In this document: piece by piece, positions 35,758 through 44,346 of the stretch
Layout: the number at the start of each line of letters is the position of its first letter
How positions within the stretch are numbered: the first letter of the stretch is position 1
Source of the DNA: Streptomyces sp. GESEQ-35
GTDB lineage: Bacteria > Actinomycetota > Actinomycetes > Streptomycetales > Streptomycetaceae
Length of the DNA: 64,000 bases
Assembly (NCBI RefSeq): GCF_017948485.1
Contig: NZ_JAFFSX010000016.1
Coordinates: 1-64,000 of the forward strand
Reading direction: 5' to 3'
Made by a program: the position numbers and the translations under genes
Notes under the pieces: generated by a model
Told to the model about the DNA's origin: nothing
Seen by the model: the letters and a program-made list of their open reading frames with translations, nothing else
The model's database searches: none

Positions 35758-37806
35758 TCAGTCCTTCGCGCTCGGCTCCTTCGCGCGCTGCTCCGCCGGA
35801 CCCCGCCGCACCGAACCCGGCGCGTTCCACTCCGACCGCTTACGGGCACGCTTCTTCGCCACCTCGGACGACTCCAGCTGGTACGGCACCGAGGTCACCA
35901 TGACGCCCGGCGTGAACAGCAGCCGCCCCTTCAGCCTGAGCGCGCTCTGGTTGTGCAGCAGTTGCTCGTACCAGTGGCCGACCACGTACTCGGGGATGAT
36001 CACCGACACGACATCGCGCGGCGACTCCTTGCGCAGGCCCTTCACGTACTCGATGATCGGCCGCGTGATCTCCCGGTACGGCGAGTCCAGCACCTTCAGC
36101 GGTACGTCGATCCCGCGTCGCTCCCACTCCGCGCGCAGCGCCTTGGTCTCGGCCGGGTCCACGTTGACGCTGAGCGCCTCCAGCGTGTCCGCTCGCAGCA
36201 GCTTGGCGTAGGCCAGAGCCCGCAGGGCCGGTCGGTGGATCTTGGAGATCAGGACGACGGAGTGGATGCGGGACGGTCGTACGCTGTCGTCGCTCGGGCT
36301 CTCGGGGGCGGCGAGTTCCTCGGACACATGGTCGTAGTGGCGGCGGATGGCCGTCATCGTCACGTAGAAGATCACCATGCCGAGCAGCGCCACCCAGGCG
36401 CCGTGCGTGAACTTGGTGACCAGGACGACGACCAGCACCAGACCGGTGAAGAAGGCGCCGAAGGTGTTGATCGCGCGGGAGCGGATCATGTGGCGGCGCT
36501 TGGCGGGATCCTTCTCGGTGGCCAGGTGGCGGTTCCAGTGGCGGACCATGCCGGTCTGGCTGAGCGTGAAGGAGACGAACACGCCGACGATGTAGAGCTG
36601 GATCAGCCGCGTGGAGTCGGCGCCGTACATCCACACCAGCAGCATGGCCGCGCCGGCCAGGAGCACGATGCCGTTCGAGAAGGCGAGCCGGTCGCCGCGG
36701 GTGTGCAGCTGGCGGGGCAGATAGCGGTCCTGGGCGAGGATCGAGCCGAGCACCGGGAAGCCGTTGTACGCGGTGTTGGCCGCGAGGAACAGCACCAGCG
36801 CGGTGGCCCCGGCGAGGATCACGAACAGGAAGCTGCCCTTGCCGAAGACGGCCTCGGCGACCTGGGTGATCACCGGGTTCTGGACGTATCCGGAGCCGAG
36901 CGCGACACCGTCGTGGATCAGGTCGACGGCCGGGTTCTCGGCCATGCGGACCTTGGTCGCCATGGCCAGGCCGATGATCCCGCAGAACATGGTGACGGCG
37001 AGGAAGCCCATCAGCGCCAGCGTGGTCGCCGCGTTCCTCGACTTGGGCTTGCGAAAGGCCGGGACGCCGTTGGAGATCGCCTCGACACCGGTGAGCGCGG
37101 CACAGCCGGAGGAGAAGGCGCGCAGCAGGAGGAAGACCAGGGCGAAGCCGGCCAGGCCCTGGTGTTCGGCCTTGATCTCGTACGACGCCGTCGGGGCCCG
37201 CATGGTGTCGTCCAGCACCAGCCCGCGGAACGCGCCCCACGCGATCATGATGAAGACGCCCGCGACGAACACGTACGTCGGAATCGCGAAGAGCTTGCCG
37301 GACTCCCGCACGCCGCGCAGGTTCATCAGCGTCAGCAGCACGATCACGGCGATCGCGCAGAGCACCTTGTGCTCGACCACGAAGGGGATCGCGGAACCGA
37401 GGTTCTCGATGCCGGACGCGATCGACACGGCGACGGTGAGGACGTAGTCGACGAGCAGCGCGCTCGCGACGGTCAGGCCCGCCTTGTTGCCGAGGTTGGT
37501 GGTGGCCACCTCGTAGTCGCCGCCGCCGCTCGGGTAGGCGTGCACGTTCTGCCGGTAGGACGCGACCACCGTGAACATCAGCACGACGACGGCGAGCGCG
37601 ATCCACGGGCTGAAGTGGTACGCCGACACGCCCGCGATCGAGAGGACCAGCAGCACTTCTCCGGGCGCGTACGCGACGGAGGACAGCGGGTCGGAGGCGA
37701 AGACGGGGAGGGCGATGCGCTTCGGCAGGAGCGTCTCGCCCAGCCGGTCACTGCGCAGTGCGCGCCCGATCAGAATCCGTTTGGGCACGTCGGTCAGTTT
37801 GGACAC
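35758..37806 (-). CDS. APC-superfamily permease, KimA-like potassium importer candidate
   Basis: The 682-residue protein has 12 or so helices (about residues 40-500) and a cytoplasmic C-terminal domain (about 520-650). The N-terminus IGRALRSDRLGETLLPKR and SSDALSSVAYG-like FASDPLSSVAYAPGEVLL, with YPSGGGDYEVATTNLG, resembles KimA of Bacillus, a K+/H+ symporter. GTG 37806 is chosen as homologues begin SKLTDVPKRIL. Two TrkA-type K+ regulatory proteins lie divergently next door and KdpDE nearby, which supports potassium uptake. A general amino-acid permease is the alternative. Confidence 0.85.
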   Translation of the reverse strand: MSKLTDVPKRILIGRALRSDRLGETLLPKRIALPVFASDPLSSVAYAPGEVLLVLSIAGVSAYHFSPWIALAVVVLMFTVVASYRQNVHAYPSGGGDYEVATTNLGNKAGLTVASALLVDYVLTVAVSIASGIENLGSAIPFVVEHKVLCAIAVIVLLTLMNLRGVRESGKLFAIPTYVFVAGVFIMIAWGAFRGLVLDDTMRAPTASYEIKAEHQGLAGFALVFLLLRAFSSGCAALTGVEAISNGVPAFRKPKSRNAATTLALMGFLAVTMFCGIIGLAMATKVRMAENPAVDLIHDGVALGSGYVQNPVITQVAEAVFGKGSFLFVILAGATALVLFLAANTAYNGFPVLGSILAQDRYLPRQLHTRGDRLAFSNGIVLLAGAAMLLVWMYGADSTRLIQLYIVGVFVSFTLSQTGMVRHWNRHLATEKDPAKRRHMIRSRAINTFGAFFTGLVLVVVLVTKFTHGAWVALLGMVIFYVTMTAIRRHYDHVSEELAAPESPSDDSVRPSRIHSVVLISKIHRPALRALAYAKLLRADTLEALSVNVDPAETKALRAEWERRGIDVPLKVLDSPYREITRPIIEYVKGLRKESPRDVVSVIIPEYVVGHWYEQLLHNQSALRLKGRLLFTPGVMVTSVPYQLESSEVAKKRARKRSEWNAPGSVRRGPAEQRAKEPSAKD

Positions 37807-37978
37807 AACAGAGGATCGTAGGCGTTCGAACGGGAGGCCGCCCACCTGCCGTCCCACATCTGCTCTCCGGGTGAAAACCGGAACCGGTGCGGCGGCGGTT
37901 TCGGCAGGTCGCCCCACACCTATGCCTATATGACAAAACCCGCCCGTTTTCCGGCCGTTGCCGACCTCCGGAGGATCC
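37807..37978. promoter_or_regulatory. Divergent region upstream of the permease
   Basis: The 172 bp hold a lower-GC patch near 37918-37935 (CTATGCCTATATGACAAAA) that could contain the permease promoter on the minus strand, leaving a leader of about 110 bases. I looked for a ydaO-type c-di-AMP riboswitch and saw no convincing one. Confidence 0.35.
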
Positions 37979-38074
37979 ATGCACACCACCGCCCAGCTGA
38001 TCGGCGCCGCCGCCACACTCGTCGGCCTCGGCATCCTGACCCTGGTCAGCGTCCGCAGCATCAGCCGTCGCTGA
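37979..38074 (+). CDS. 31-residue single-helix membrane peptide
   Basis: ATG 37979 follows a strong CCGGAGGATCC ribosome site at 4-5 bases. The product starts MHTTAQLIGAAATLVGLG, continues with a hydrophobic stretch and ends VRSISRR, so it is one membrane helix with a basic cytoplasmic tail. It is followed after 116 bp by the first trkA-like gene. It may be a small accessory subunit of the potassium system, comparable in style to KdpF, but this is inference. Confidence 0.6.
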   Translation: MHTTAQLIGAAATLVGLGILTLVSVRSISRR

Positions 38075-38190
38075 CCGGCAGCGCCCCGTGCACGGGGGTC
38101 CCGCCCGACGACCGCGCCTGTGTAGCTTGGGCGGCGGTCTGAGACCCTGTTCAGGCCAAGTCAACGACTCTTGACATCGGAAGGACGGTC

Positions 38191-38862
38191 GTGCACATCG
38201 TCATCATGGGCTGCGGCAGAGTGGGTTCCGCTCTCGCCCGGACCCTGGAGCAACAGGGGCACACGGTCGCCGTGATCGACCAGGACCCCACCGCCTTCCG
38301 ACGCCTTGGCTCCTCGTTCGGCGGCCGCCGGGTCACCGGCGTCGGCTTCGACCAGGACACCCTGCGCGAAGCCGGCATCGAGGAGGCCGGCGCCTTCGCC
38401 GCCGTGTCCAGCGGCGACAACTCGAACATCATCGCCGCCCGCGTGGCCCGCGAGATGTTCGGCATCGAGAACGTCGCGGCCCGTATCTACGACCCCCGCC
38501 GCGCCGAGGTCTACCAGCGCCTCGGCATCCCGACCGTCGCCACCGTCCGCTGGACCGCCGACCAGATGCTGCGCCGGCTGCTGCCCTCGGGTGCCGAGCC
38601 GCTGTGGCGCGATCCCACCGGCGGCGTCCAGCTCGCCGAGGTGCACGCCTCGACCGCCTGGGTCGGTCACAAGATCAGCAGGTTGCAGGAGGAGACGGGC
38701 GTCCGCGTGGCGTTCCTGACCCGCCTCGGTGAGGCGATCCTGCCCAGCTCGCAGACCGTGCTTCAGGAGGGCGACCTGGTCCACGTGATGATGCGCACGG
38801 ACGAGGTCGACAAGGTCGAGGCGGCGTTCGCCAAGGGTCCCGAAGAGGAGAGCGGTCACTGA
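38191..38862 (+). CDS. trkA: TrkA-type potassium regulatory protein (RCK), first of a pair
   Basis: The 223-residue protein has RCK_N (about 1-120) with the nucleotide motif IMGCGRVGSALA and the Asp end of strand 2 in VIDQD, and RCK_C (about 135-215). Such proteins bind NAD(H) or nucleotides and gate K+ transporters. GTG 38191 has GGAAGGA 6-7 bases upstream. It overlaps the next gene by one base (TGATG). The counterpart in M. tuberculosis is ceoB. No TrkH/KtrB pore is in the window, so the partner may be the adjacent APC permease. Confidence 0.93.
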   Translation: MHIVIMGCGRVGSALARTLEQQGHTVAVIDQDPTAFRRLGSSFGGRRVTGVGFDQDTLREAGIEEAGAFAAVSSGDNSNIIAARVAREMFGIENVAARIYDPRRAEVYQRLGIPTVATVRWTADQMLRRLLPSGAEPLWRDPTGGVQLAEVHASTAWVGHKISRLQEETGVRVAFLTRLGEAILPSSQTVLQEGDLVHVMMRTDEVDKVEAAFAKGPEEESGH

Positions 38863-39539
38863 TGAGGGTCGCCATTGCCGGTGCCGGTGCGGTGGGCCGC
38901 TCGATCGCGGGCGAACTGCTGGAGAACGGCCACGAGGTCCTGCTCATCGACAAGGCGCCGACCGCCATCTCGGTCGAGCGCGTCCCCCAGGCGGAGTGGC
39001 TGCTCGCCGACGCCTGCGAGATCACGTCCCTGGACGAGGCCGCGCTCCAGCGCTGCAACGTCGCGATCGCCGCGACCGGCGACGACAAGGTGAACCTGGT
39101 CGTCTCCCTGCTCGCGAAGACGGAGTACGGCGTCCCGCGCGTCGTCGCCCGCGTCAACAACCCCAAGAACGAGTGGCTCTTCAACGAGTCCTGGGGCGTC
39201 GACGTGGCCGTCTCCACCCCGCGCCTGATGTCCGCCCTGGTCGAGGAGGCGGTCAGCGTCGGCGACCTGGTCCGTCTGCTGCGCTTCAGCCACGGCGACG
39301 CCAACCTCGTCGAGCTGACCCTGCCGGAGGAGTCGGCCCTGGCCGGCACCCAGGTCGGCGACGTGGAGTGGCCCCAGGACACCTCCCTGGTCACCATCAT
39401 CCGCGGCAACCGCGTCCTCACCCCGTCCCAGGAGGACTCCCTGGAGGCAGGCGACGAGCTGCTGTTCGTGGCCGCGCAGGCCCGCGAGGAACAGCTGGAG
39501 GATCTGCTCTCGGTGCGCCGCGAGGACACGGAGAGCTGA
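38862..39539 (+). CDS. trkA: TrkA-type potassium regulatory protein (RCK), second of a pair
   Basis: The 225-residue RCK_N plus RCK_C protein has the nucleotide-binding start IAGAGAVGRSIAGEL and LLIDK. It is clearly a paralogue of the gene before it, with which it probably forms a hetero-oligomer; the same pair is ceoB-ceoC in mycobacteria. A very strong hairpin follows it. Confidence 0.93.
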   Translation: MRVAIAGAGAVGRSIAGELLENGHEVLLIDKAPTAISVERVPQAEWLLADACEITSLDEAALQRCNVAIAATGDDKVNLVVSLLAKTEYGVPRVVARVNNPKNEWLFNESWGVDVAVSTPRLMSALVEEAVSVGDLVRLLRFSHGDANLVELTLPEESALAGTQVGDVEWPQDTSLVTIIRGNRVLTPSQEDSLEAGDELLFVAAQAREEQLEDLLSVRREDTES

Positions 39540-39552
39540 CCTCTTCGAGGGT

Positions 39553-39602
39553 TACGACGGCGGAGGGCGCCCTGAAGAATCAGGGTGCCCTCCGCCGTCG
39601 TA
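39553..39602. terminator. Bidirectional hairpin terminator, 23-bp stem
   Basis: Arms 39553-39575 and 39580-39602 pair over 23 bp with one G-T pair around an AGAA loop. It lies between the trkA pair (plus) and the DUF3159 gene (minus), so it can end transcription from both sides. Confidence 0.9.
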
Positions 39603-39612
39603 GAACCGCTTG

Positions 39613-40386
39613 CTAGGCGTCCCGGCGGTGCCGTCCCGCCGTGGCCTCGCCGTGCTCATGGGCGAGGGCGGCCTTTCGCTCCTCCTCGGCCTTCTCCTCC
39701 GCCTCCATTTCGGCGAAGACGTCGATGGGCGCCGGAGCCTTCGCAAGGAACACCCAGGTCAGCCAGACGGCCAGCAGGAACGGCGGGATCTTCAGGGCGA
39801 CCAGGACCCAGCCGAGCTGGGCGGTGTCGGCCCACCAGTACAGCGGAAAGAGGATCGCGCACTTGGCGAGCAGGATCAGGCCCCAGGCGTAACTGGCCTT
39901 GGCGTACGCCTTCTTGCGGCCCGGGTTGCGGGTGCGCCAGGAGAGGTTCTCCTTGAAGACCGGGCCGAGGATCAGGCCGAGCAGCGGGACACCGGCCAGC
40001 GTCGTGATGATGTACGCGAGCGCCAGGCCGAGCGTGTAGAGCATGCCGGGCAGGTAGAAGTCCTTGGCGTTGCCGGTCATCATCGCGAAGACGACACCGA
40101 AGGCGACGCCGAAGACGCCGCTGAAGGCGTGCTTGACGGTGTCCTTCATCACCAGGCGGACCACGACCAGCAGCAGGGACACACCGAGGGCGGCGATCGC
40201 CGACAGGTGCAAGTCCTTGTTGATCGTGTAGATGGTGACGAAGAGGAGACCGGGCAACACCGTCTCGATCATGCCCCGCAGGCCGCCGAACGCCTCGAAC
40301 AGCGCTGCCTCGGTCACCGCCCGTGCGTCCTGCGCGGCGGCTGCGGTGTCTTCGGTGTCTGTGGTCGGCTTGTCGAGCGACGTCAC
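39613..40386 (-). CDS. DUF3159 membrane protein
   Basis: The 257-residue protein has five or six membrane helices between about residues 35 and 230 and charged ends (Glu/Lys/Arg-rich C-terminus). The segment FGGLRGMIETVLPGLLFV is typical of DUF3159. Its function is unknown. It is placed beside the OB-fold gene as in mycobacteria (Rv2693c-Rv2694c), 3 bp after that gene's stop, so the two form an operon. Confidence 0.88.
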   Translation of the reverse strand: MTSLDKPTTDTEDTAAAAQDARAVTEAALFEAFGGLRGMIETVLPGLLFVTIYTINKDLHLSAIAALGVSLLLVVVRLVMKDTVKHAFSGVFGVAFGVVFAMMTGNAKDFYLPGMLYTLGLALAYIITTLAGVPLLGLILGPVFKENLSWRTRNPGRKKAYAKASYAWGLILLAKCAILFPLYWWADTAQLGWVLVALKIPPFLLAVWLTWVFLAKAPAPIDVFAEMEAEEKAEEERKAALAHEHGEATAGRHRRDA

Positions 40387-40389
40387 CGG

Positions 40390-40788
40390 CTACTCCCGTC
40401 CGAGGGGTCTCAGTTCGTACTTGGGATTGAACAGCACACGGCGGCCCCGGCTCATCGAGACCCGGCCCGATGCAATCAGCTTGCGCCCGGGCTCTATCCC
40501 GACGATGGAGCGCCGGCCGAGCCACACCACATCCAGCGCGGCGGAGCCGTCGAACAGCTCGGCCTCCAGGGCCGGGACTCCGGCACGCGGCCGCAGGGTG
40601 ACCGTGCGCAAGGTACCAGTAACCGTCACGATCTGGCGGTCGTGGCAGTCACCGATGCGGATACAGCCCGCGATGTCGGCGTCCTCACGCAGCTCCTCCG
40701 ACTCCAGGTCCTCCTGCGACGAGGAGAGCCGGTCAAGCATGCGCCGGAACCGGCCCACCGGCTTCTCGGAACGAGGAACAGCACTCAT
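40390..40788 (-). CDS. OB-fold nucleic-acid-binding domain protein
   Basis: The 132-residue protein has an OB fold (about 45-130; QIVTVTGTLRTVTLRP, LDVVWLGRRSIVGIEPG, RKLIASGRVS) after a charged helix. ATG 40788 starts at MSAVPRSEKP; the longer frame is unsupported. Homologues are small stand-alone OB proteins of unknown role that may bind DNA or RNA. It is the first gene of the unit with DUF3159. Confidence 0.87.
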   Translation of the reverse strand: MSAVPRSEKPVGRFRRMLDRLSSSQEDLESEELREDADIAGCIRIGDCHDRQIVTVTGTLRTVTLRPRAGVPALEAELFDGSAALDVVWLGRRSIVGIEPGRKLIASGRVSMSRGRRVLFNPKYELRPLGRE

Positions 40789-40838
40789 ATCTGAAGCGTA
40801 CCGGGGCCCACCGACACCTACGTACCCCCGTGCCGGCG

Positions 40839-40872
40839 CTCGAACCGGTACCCCATCCCCGGCTCGGTGATG
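40839..40872. repeat. 34-bp copy of the kdpE 3' end
   Basis: The 34 bases at 40839-40872 are identical to 40928-40961, which encode the ITEPGMGYRFE end of kdpE. The copy begins 89 bp downstream of the original on the minus strand. A GC-rich hairpin (CCGGGGG-ACAA-CCCCCGG, 40882-40899) lies between them and may terminate the kdpDE transcript. Confidence 0.85.
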
Positions 40873-40920
40873 CTGCATCCCCCGGGGGACAACCCCCGGA
40901 CCCCCGGCCGACCTCGCAGC

Positions 40921-41604
40921 TCACTTCTCGAACCGGTACCCCATCCCCGGCTCGGTGATGAAGTGCTTGGGGTGCGACGGGTCCGCCTCGAGCTTCCTTC
41001 TCAGCTGGGCCATGTAGACCCGCAGGTAGTTCGTCTCCGTCCCGTACGACGGCCCCCACACCTCTTGCAGCAGCTGCTTCTGGCTGACCAGGCGGCCGGT
41101 GTTGCGGACGAGGACCTCCAGGAGATGCCACTCCGTGGGGGTCAGCCGTACGTCCTTGCCGCCGCGGTTGACCTTCTTGGCGGCCAGGTCGACGGTGAAC
41201 CCGTCGGTCTCCACCATCACGTCGTCCTCGCCGCCCCCGGTGGGCTCGGCGCGACGCACGGCGGCCCGCAGCCGGGCCAGCAGCTCGTCCATGCCGAAGG
41301 GCTTGGTGACGTAGTCGTCGGCGCCCGCGTCCAGCGCCTCGACCTTCTCGTCCGAGGTGTGCCGGGCGGAGAGCACGATGATCGGCACGCGGGTCCAGCC
41401 GCGCAGCCCCTTGATCACCTCGACGCCGTCCAGGTCTGGCAGCCCCAGGTCGAGCACCACCACGTCGGGGTGGCGGGCGGCGGCGAGCTGGAGGGCGGTG
41501 GCACCGTCGTGGGCCGCGTCGACCTCGTACTTCCGTGCCTTGAGGTTGATCACAAGGGCGCGCACGATCTGTGGCTCGTCTTCGATCACGAGCACCCGGG
41601 TCAT
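40921..41604 (-). CDS. kdpE: KdpE-type response regulator
   Basis: The 227-residue OmpR-family regulator has receiver acidic residues about E8/D9, phospho-acceptor about D52 in VVVLDLGLPD, lysine in TKPFG, and a C-terminal winged helix (RLTPTEWHLLEVLVRN; TNYLRVYMAQLRRK). ATG 41604 overlaps the kdpD stop as ATGA. KdpE normally activates the kdpFABC potassium pump; that operon is not in the window, so the target may be elsewhere or may be the K+ genes next door. Confidence 0.93.
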   Translation of the reverse strand: MTRVLVIEDEPQIVRALVINLKARKYEVDAAHDGATALQLAAARHPDVVVLDLGLPDLDGVEVIKGLRGWTRVPIIVLSARHTSDEKVEALDAGADDYVTKPFGMDELLARLRAAVRRAEPTGGGEDDVMVETDGFTVDLAAKKVNRGGKDVRLTPTEWHLLEVLVRNTGRLVSQKQLLQEVWGPSYGTETNYLRVYMAQLRRKLEADPSHPKHFITEPGMGYRFEK

Positions 41605-44168
41605 AGGGCCTGCCTTTCGGGTTGAGCGGGGTGAAGAGGTTCCTGCGCGTGCGTTTGGGCAGCGTCCTGCGGGCGGGTTGCCGTGCCGCGGAGGGTGAGG
41701 ACCATGGTGAGGCCGCCGCCGGGGGTGTCCTCGGCGTCCAGGGTGCCGTCCATCGCCTCGGCGAAGCCGCGGGCGACGGCGAGGCCGAGGCCGACACCGG
41801 CGCCGCGGGGAGCGTCGCCGAAGCGCTGGAAGGGCTCGAAGATGCGCTCCTTGGCCTCGTCCGGGACGCCGGGCCCGCGGTCGACCACACGCACCTCGAC
41901 GCGGTCGGCGATGGCACTGGCGGACACCAGGACGGGCTCGCCGTCCGGGCTGTACTTGACGGCGTTCTCGACCAGGTTGGCCACGGACCGCTCCAGGAGC
42001 CCGGGATCGACGGACACCATGGGCAGGGTCTCCGGGATGTCGAGTTCGACGCTGTCCTCGGGCACCCCGCCCAGCGCCATCGGCACCACCTCGTCCAGGT
42101 CGATCTCCCGGATGATCGGCGTGACCGTGCCGGTCTGGAGACGCGACATGTCCAGCAGGTTGCCCACCAGGCCGTCGAGACGGTCGGCGCCCTCCTCGAT
42201 GCCCTCCAGCAGCTCCGCCTGGTCCTCCTCCGACCACGCCACATCATCCGAGCGCAAGCTGGTCACCGCCGCCTTGATCCCGGCCAACGGCGTCCGCAGA
42301 TCGTGACTCACGGCGGCCAGCAGCGCGGTACGGATCCGATTGCCCTCGGCCAGTGCGCGGGCCCGGTCGGCCTCCTCCTGCAACCGCCGCCGGTCCAGCA
42401 CCACCGCGGCCTGCGCGGCGAACGCGGCCAGCACCCGGCGGTCCTCCGCGGGCAGCACCCGCCCGGTCAGCGCCAGCGCCATGTGATCCCCCACCGGCAC
42501 ATCCACATCCGCGTCGTCGGGGTTCACACACGGCCGCGGCCCCACACTGCCCGCACAGGTCCACGGCTCCACCTCGCCCTGTCGCTCCAGCAGCGCGGCC
42601 GACTCCATGCCGAACGTCTCCCGCACCCGCTCCAGCAACTCCTCCAGGCTCGTCTCACCCCGCAGCACATTGCCCGCCAGGAACGAGAGGATCTCCGACT
42701 CCGCCCGCAGCCGGGCCGCCTGCTGCGTCCGCCGGGCCGCCAGATCCACCACCGAGGCCACCGACACCGCCACCCCCACAAAGATCACGATGGCGACGAA
42801 GTTCTTCGGGTCCGCGATCGTCAGCCGGTGCAGGGGCGGGGTGAAGAAGTAGTTCAGCAGCAGTGAGCCGAAGGCCGCCGAGGCGAGCGCCGGGAAGAGC
42901 CCGCCGAGCAGCGCCGCCGCCACGACCACTGTCAGAAACAGCAGCATGTTGTTGGCCAGGCCGATGTCGACGGCGTTCAGCAGCACCGCCAGGATCGCCG
43001 GGCCGACCAGTCCGACCAGCCAGCCCCAGATGATCCTGGCCCGGCCGAGCCGCGCACCTCGGGTGACCGGCAGCCCCCGCCCCTTGCCCGCCTCGTCGTG
43101 CGTGATCAAGTGAACGTCGAGATCAGGACCGGACTCCCGGGCAACCGTCGCGCCCACGCCCGGCCCGAAGACGTACTGCCAGCTCTTGCGCCGCGACACA
43201 CCCAGCACGATCTGCGTGGCGTTCACTCCACGCGCGAAGTCCAGCAGCGCCACAGGAACGTCTTCACCGACGACATGGTGGAAGGTGCCGCCCAGGTCCT
43301 CGACGAGGGTCCGCTGGACCGCCAGCTCCTTCGGCGACGCGGAGGTCAGCCCGTCACTACGGGCGATGTACACGGCCAGCACCTCACCGCCGGCACCCTT
43401 CTCCGCCAGCCGCGCGGCCCGCCGGATCAGCGTCCGCCCCTCCGGACCACCCGTCAGCCCCACCACGATCCGCTCCCGCGAACCCCAGATCGCCGACACC
43501 CGATGCTCACTGCGGTACTGCTTCAGATACTCATCGACCCGGTCCGCCACCCACAGCAGCGCCAGCTCCCGCAGCGCGGTCAGATTCCCGGGCCGGAAGT
43601 AGTTCGAGAGTGCCGCATCGACCTTGTCCGACTTGTAGACGTTGCCGTGCGCCATCCGCCGCCGCAGCGCCTGCGGCGACATGTCCACCAGCTCGATCTG
43701 ATCCGCCCGCCGCACCACCTCGTCCGGCACCGTCTCCCGCTGCCGCACCCCGGTGATGGACTCGACGACATCACCCAGCGACTCCAGGTGCTGGATGTTC
43801 ACCGTCGATATGACGTTGATCCCGGCCGCGAGCAGTTCCTCCACGTCCTGCCAGCGCTTGGTGTTGCGCGACCCGGGAATGTTGGTGTGCGCCAGCTCGT
43901 CGACCAGAGCCACGGCCGGGGCCCGGCGCAGCACCGCGTCCACGTCCATCTCCGGGAAGACCCCGCCGCGATACTCCAGTTCCCTGCGCGGGATCTGCTC
44001 CAGGCCGTGCAGCATCACCTCGGTGCGCGACCGACCGTGATGCTCCACGAGGGCCACCACACAGTCCGTGCCCCGCTCCACACGCCGGTGCGCCTCGGAC
44101 AGCATCGCGTACGTCTTGCCCACACCCGGTGCCGCACCCAGATAGATCCGAAGCTTGCCGCGTCCCAT
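41601..44168 (-). CDS. kdpD: KdpD-type sensor histidine kinase
   Basis: The 855-residue protein has the full KdpD layout: N-terminal KdpD domain with Walker A GAAPGVGKTYAML and VDELAHTN, a universal-stress-protein domain (about 215-340), four close helices of DUF4118 (about 370-470), a GAF-like domain, then HisKA (H in AVSHDLRTPLAG) and HATPase with GVGLGLAVARG. It senses potassium limitation or turgor and signals to KdpE. It is the first gene of the two-gene unit. Confidence 0.95.
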   Translation of the reverse strand: MGRGKLRIYLGAAPGVGKTYAMLSEAHRRVERGTDCVVALVEHHGRSRTEVMLHGLEQIPRRELEYRGGVFPEMDVDAVLRRAPAVALVDELAHTNIPGSRNTKRWQDVEELLAAGINVISTVNIQHLESLGDVVESITGVRQRETVPDEVVRRADQIELVDMSPQALRRRMAHGNVYKSDKVDAALSNYFRPGNLTALRELALLWVADRVDEYLKQYRSEHRVSAIWGSRERIVVGLTGGPEGRTLIRRAARLAEKGAGGEVLAVYIARSDGLTSASPKELAVQRTLVEDLGGTFHHVVGEDVPVALLDFARGVNATQIVLGVSRRKSWQYVFGPGVGATVARESGPDLDVHLITHDEAGKGRGLPVTRGARLGRARIIWGWLVGLVGPAILAVLLNAVDIGLANNMLLFLTVVVAAALLGGLFPALASAAFGSLLLNYFFTPPLHRLTIADPKNFVAIVIFVGVAVSVASVVDLAARRTQQAARLRAESEILSFLAGNVLRGETSLEELLERVRETFGMESAALLERQGEVEPWTCAGSVGPRPCVNPDDADVDVPVGDHMALALTGRVLPAEDRRVLAAFAAQAAVVLDRRRLQEEADRARALAEGNRIRTALLAAVSHDLRTPLAGIKAAVTSLRSDDVAWSEEDQAELLEGIEEGADRLDGLVGNLLDMSRLQTGTVTPIIREIDLDEVVPMALGGVPEDSVELDIPETLPMVSVDPGLLERSVANLVENAVKYSPDGEPVLVSASAIADRVEVRVVDRGPGVPDEAKERIFEPFQRFGDAPRGAGVGLGLAVARGFAEAMDGTLDAEDTPGGGLTMVLTLRGTATRPQDAAQTHAQEPLHPAQPERQAL

Positions 44169-44299
44169 GGCCCCATTGTCTTCCCATCACTGCTGCTTAC
44201 GCAGCGTCGACTCTACGGCCAACGATGTGAACAAAAGGGACAGGTTACGTGGCAGGGGACGTCTTTGACAGATCCCTGATGCGCCGGACAGCGGGCGGT

Positions 44300-44338
44300 G
44301 CGGCCGGGCGCCGAGGTCACCCTCCGGCGCCCGGCCGC
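44300..44338 (-). terminator. Hairpin terminator after the alginate-lyase-like gene
   Basis: A perfect 14-bp stem (44300-44313 with 44325-44338) lies 9 bp beyond the stop codon of the lyase gene on the minus strand. Confidence 0.75.
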
Positions 44339-44346
44339 TCACCGGC

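Noticed and set aside
34256..36211. Long plus-strand frame opposite the RNA methyltransferase
   Set aside because: It has no domain, and the minus strand encodes a clear methyltransferase with all motifs; long mirror frames are common in high-GC DNA.
35719..37821. 700-codon plus-strand frame opposite the APC permease
   Set aside because: The His/Asp/Arg/Gln-rich composition is that of a mirror frame; the minus strand encodes the permease.
37807..37978. ydaO c-di-AMP riboswitch upstream of the permease
   Set aside because: The leader is too short and I could not find the conserved pattern.
41601..44168. Presence of kdpFABC with kdpDE
   Set aside because: No gene for the pump subunits occurs within the window; only the sensor and regulator are here.
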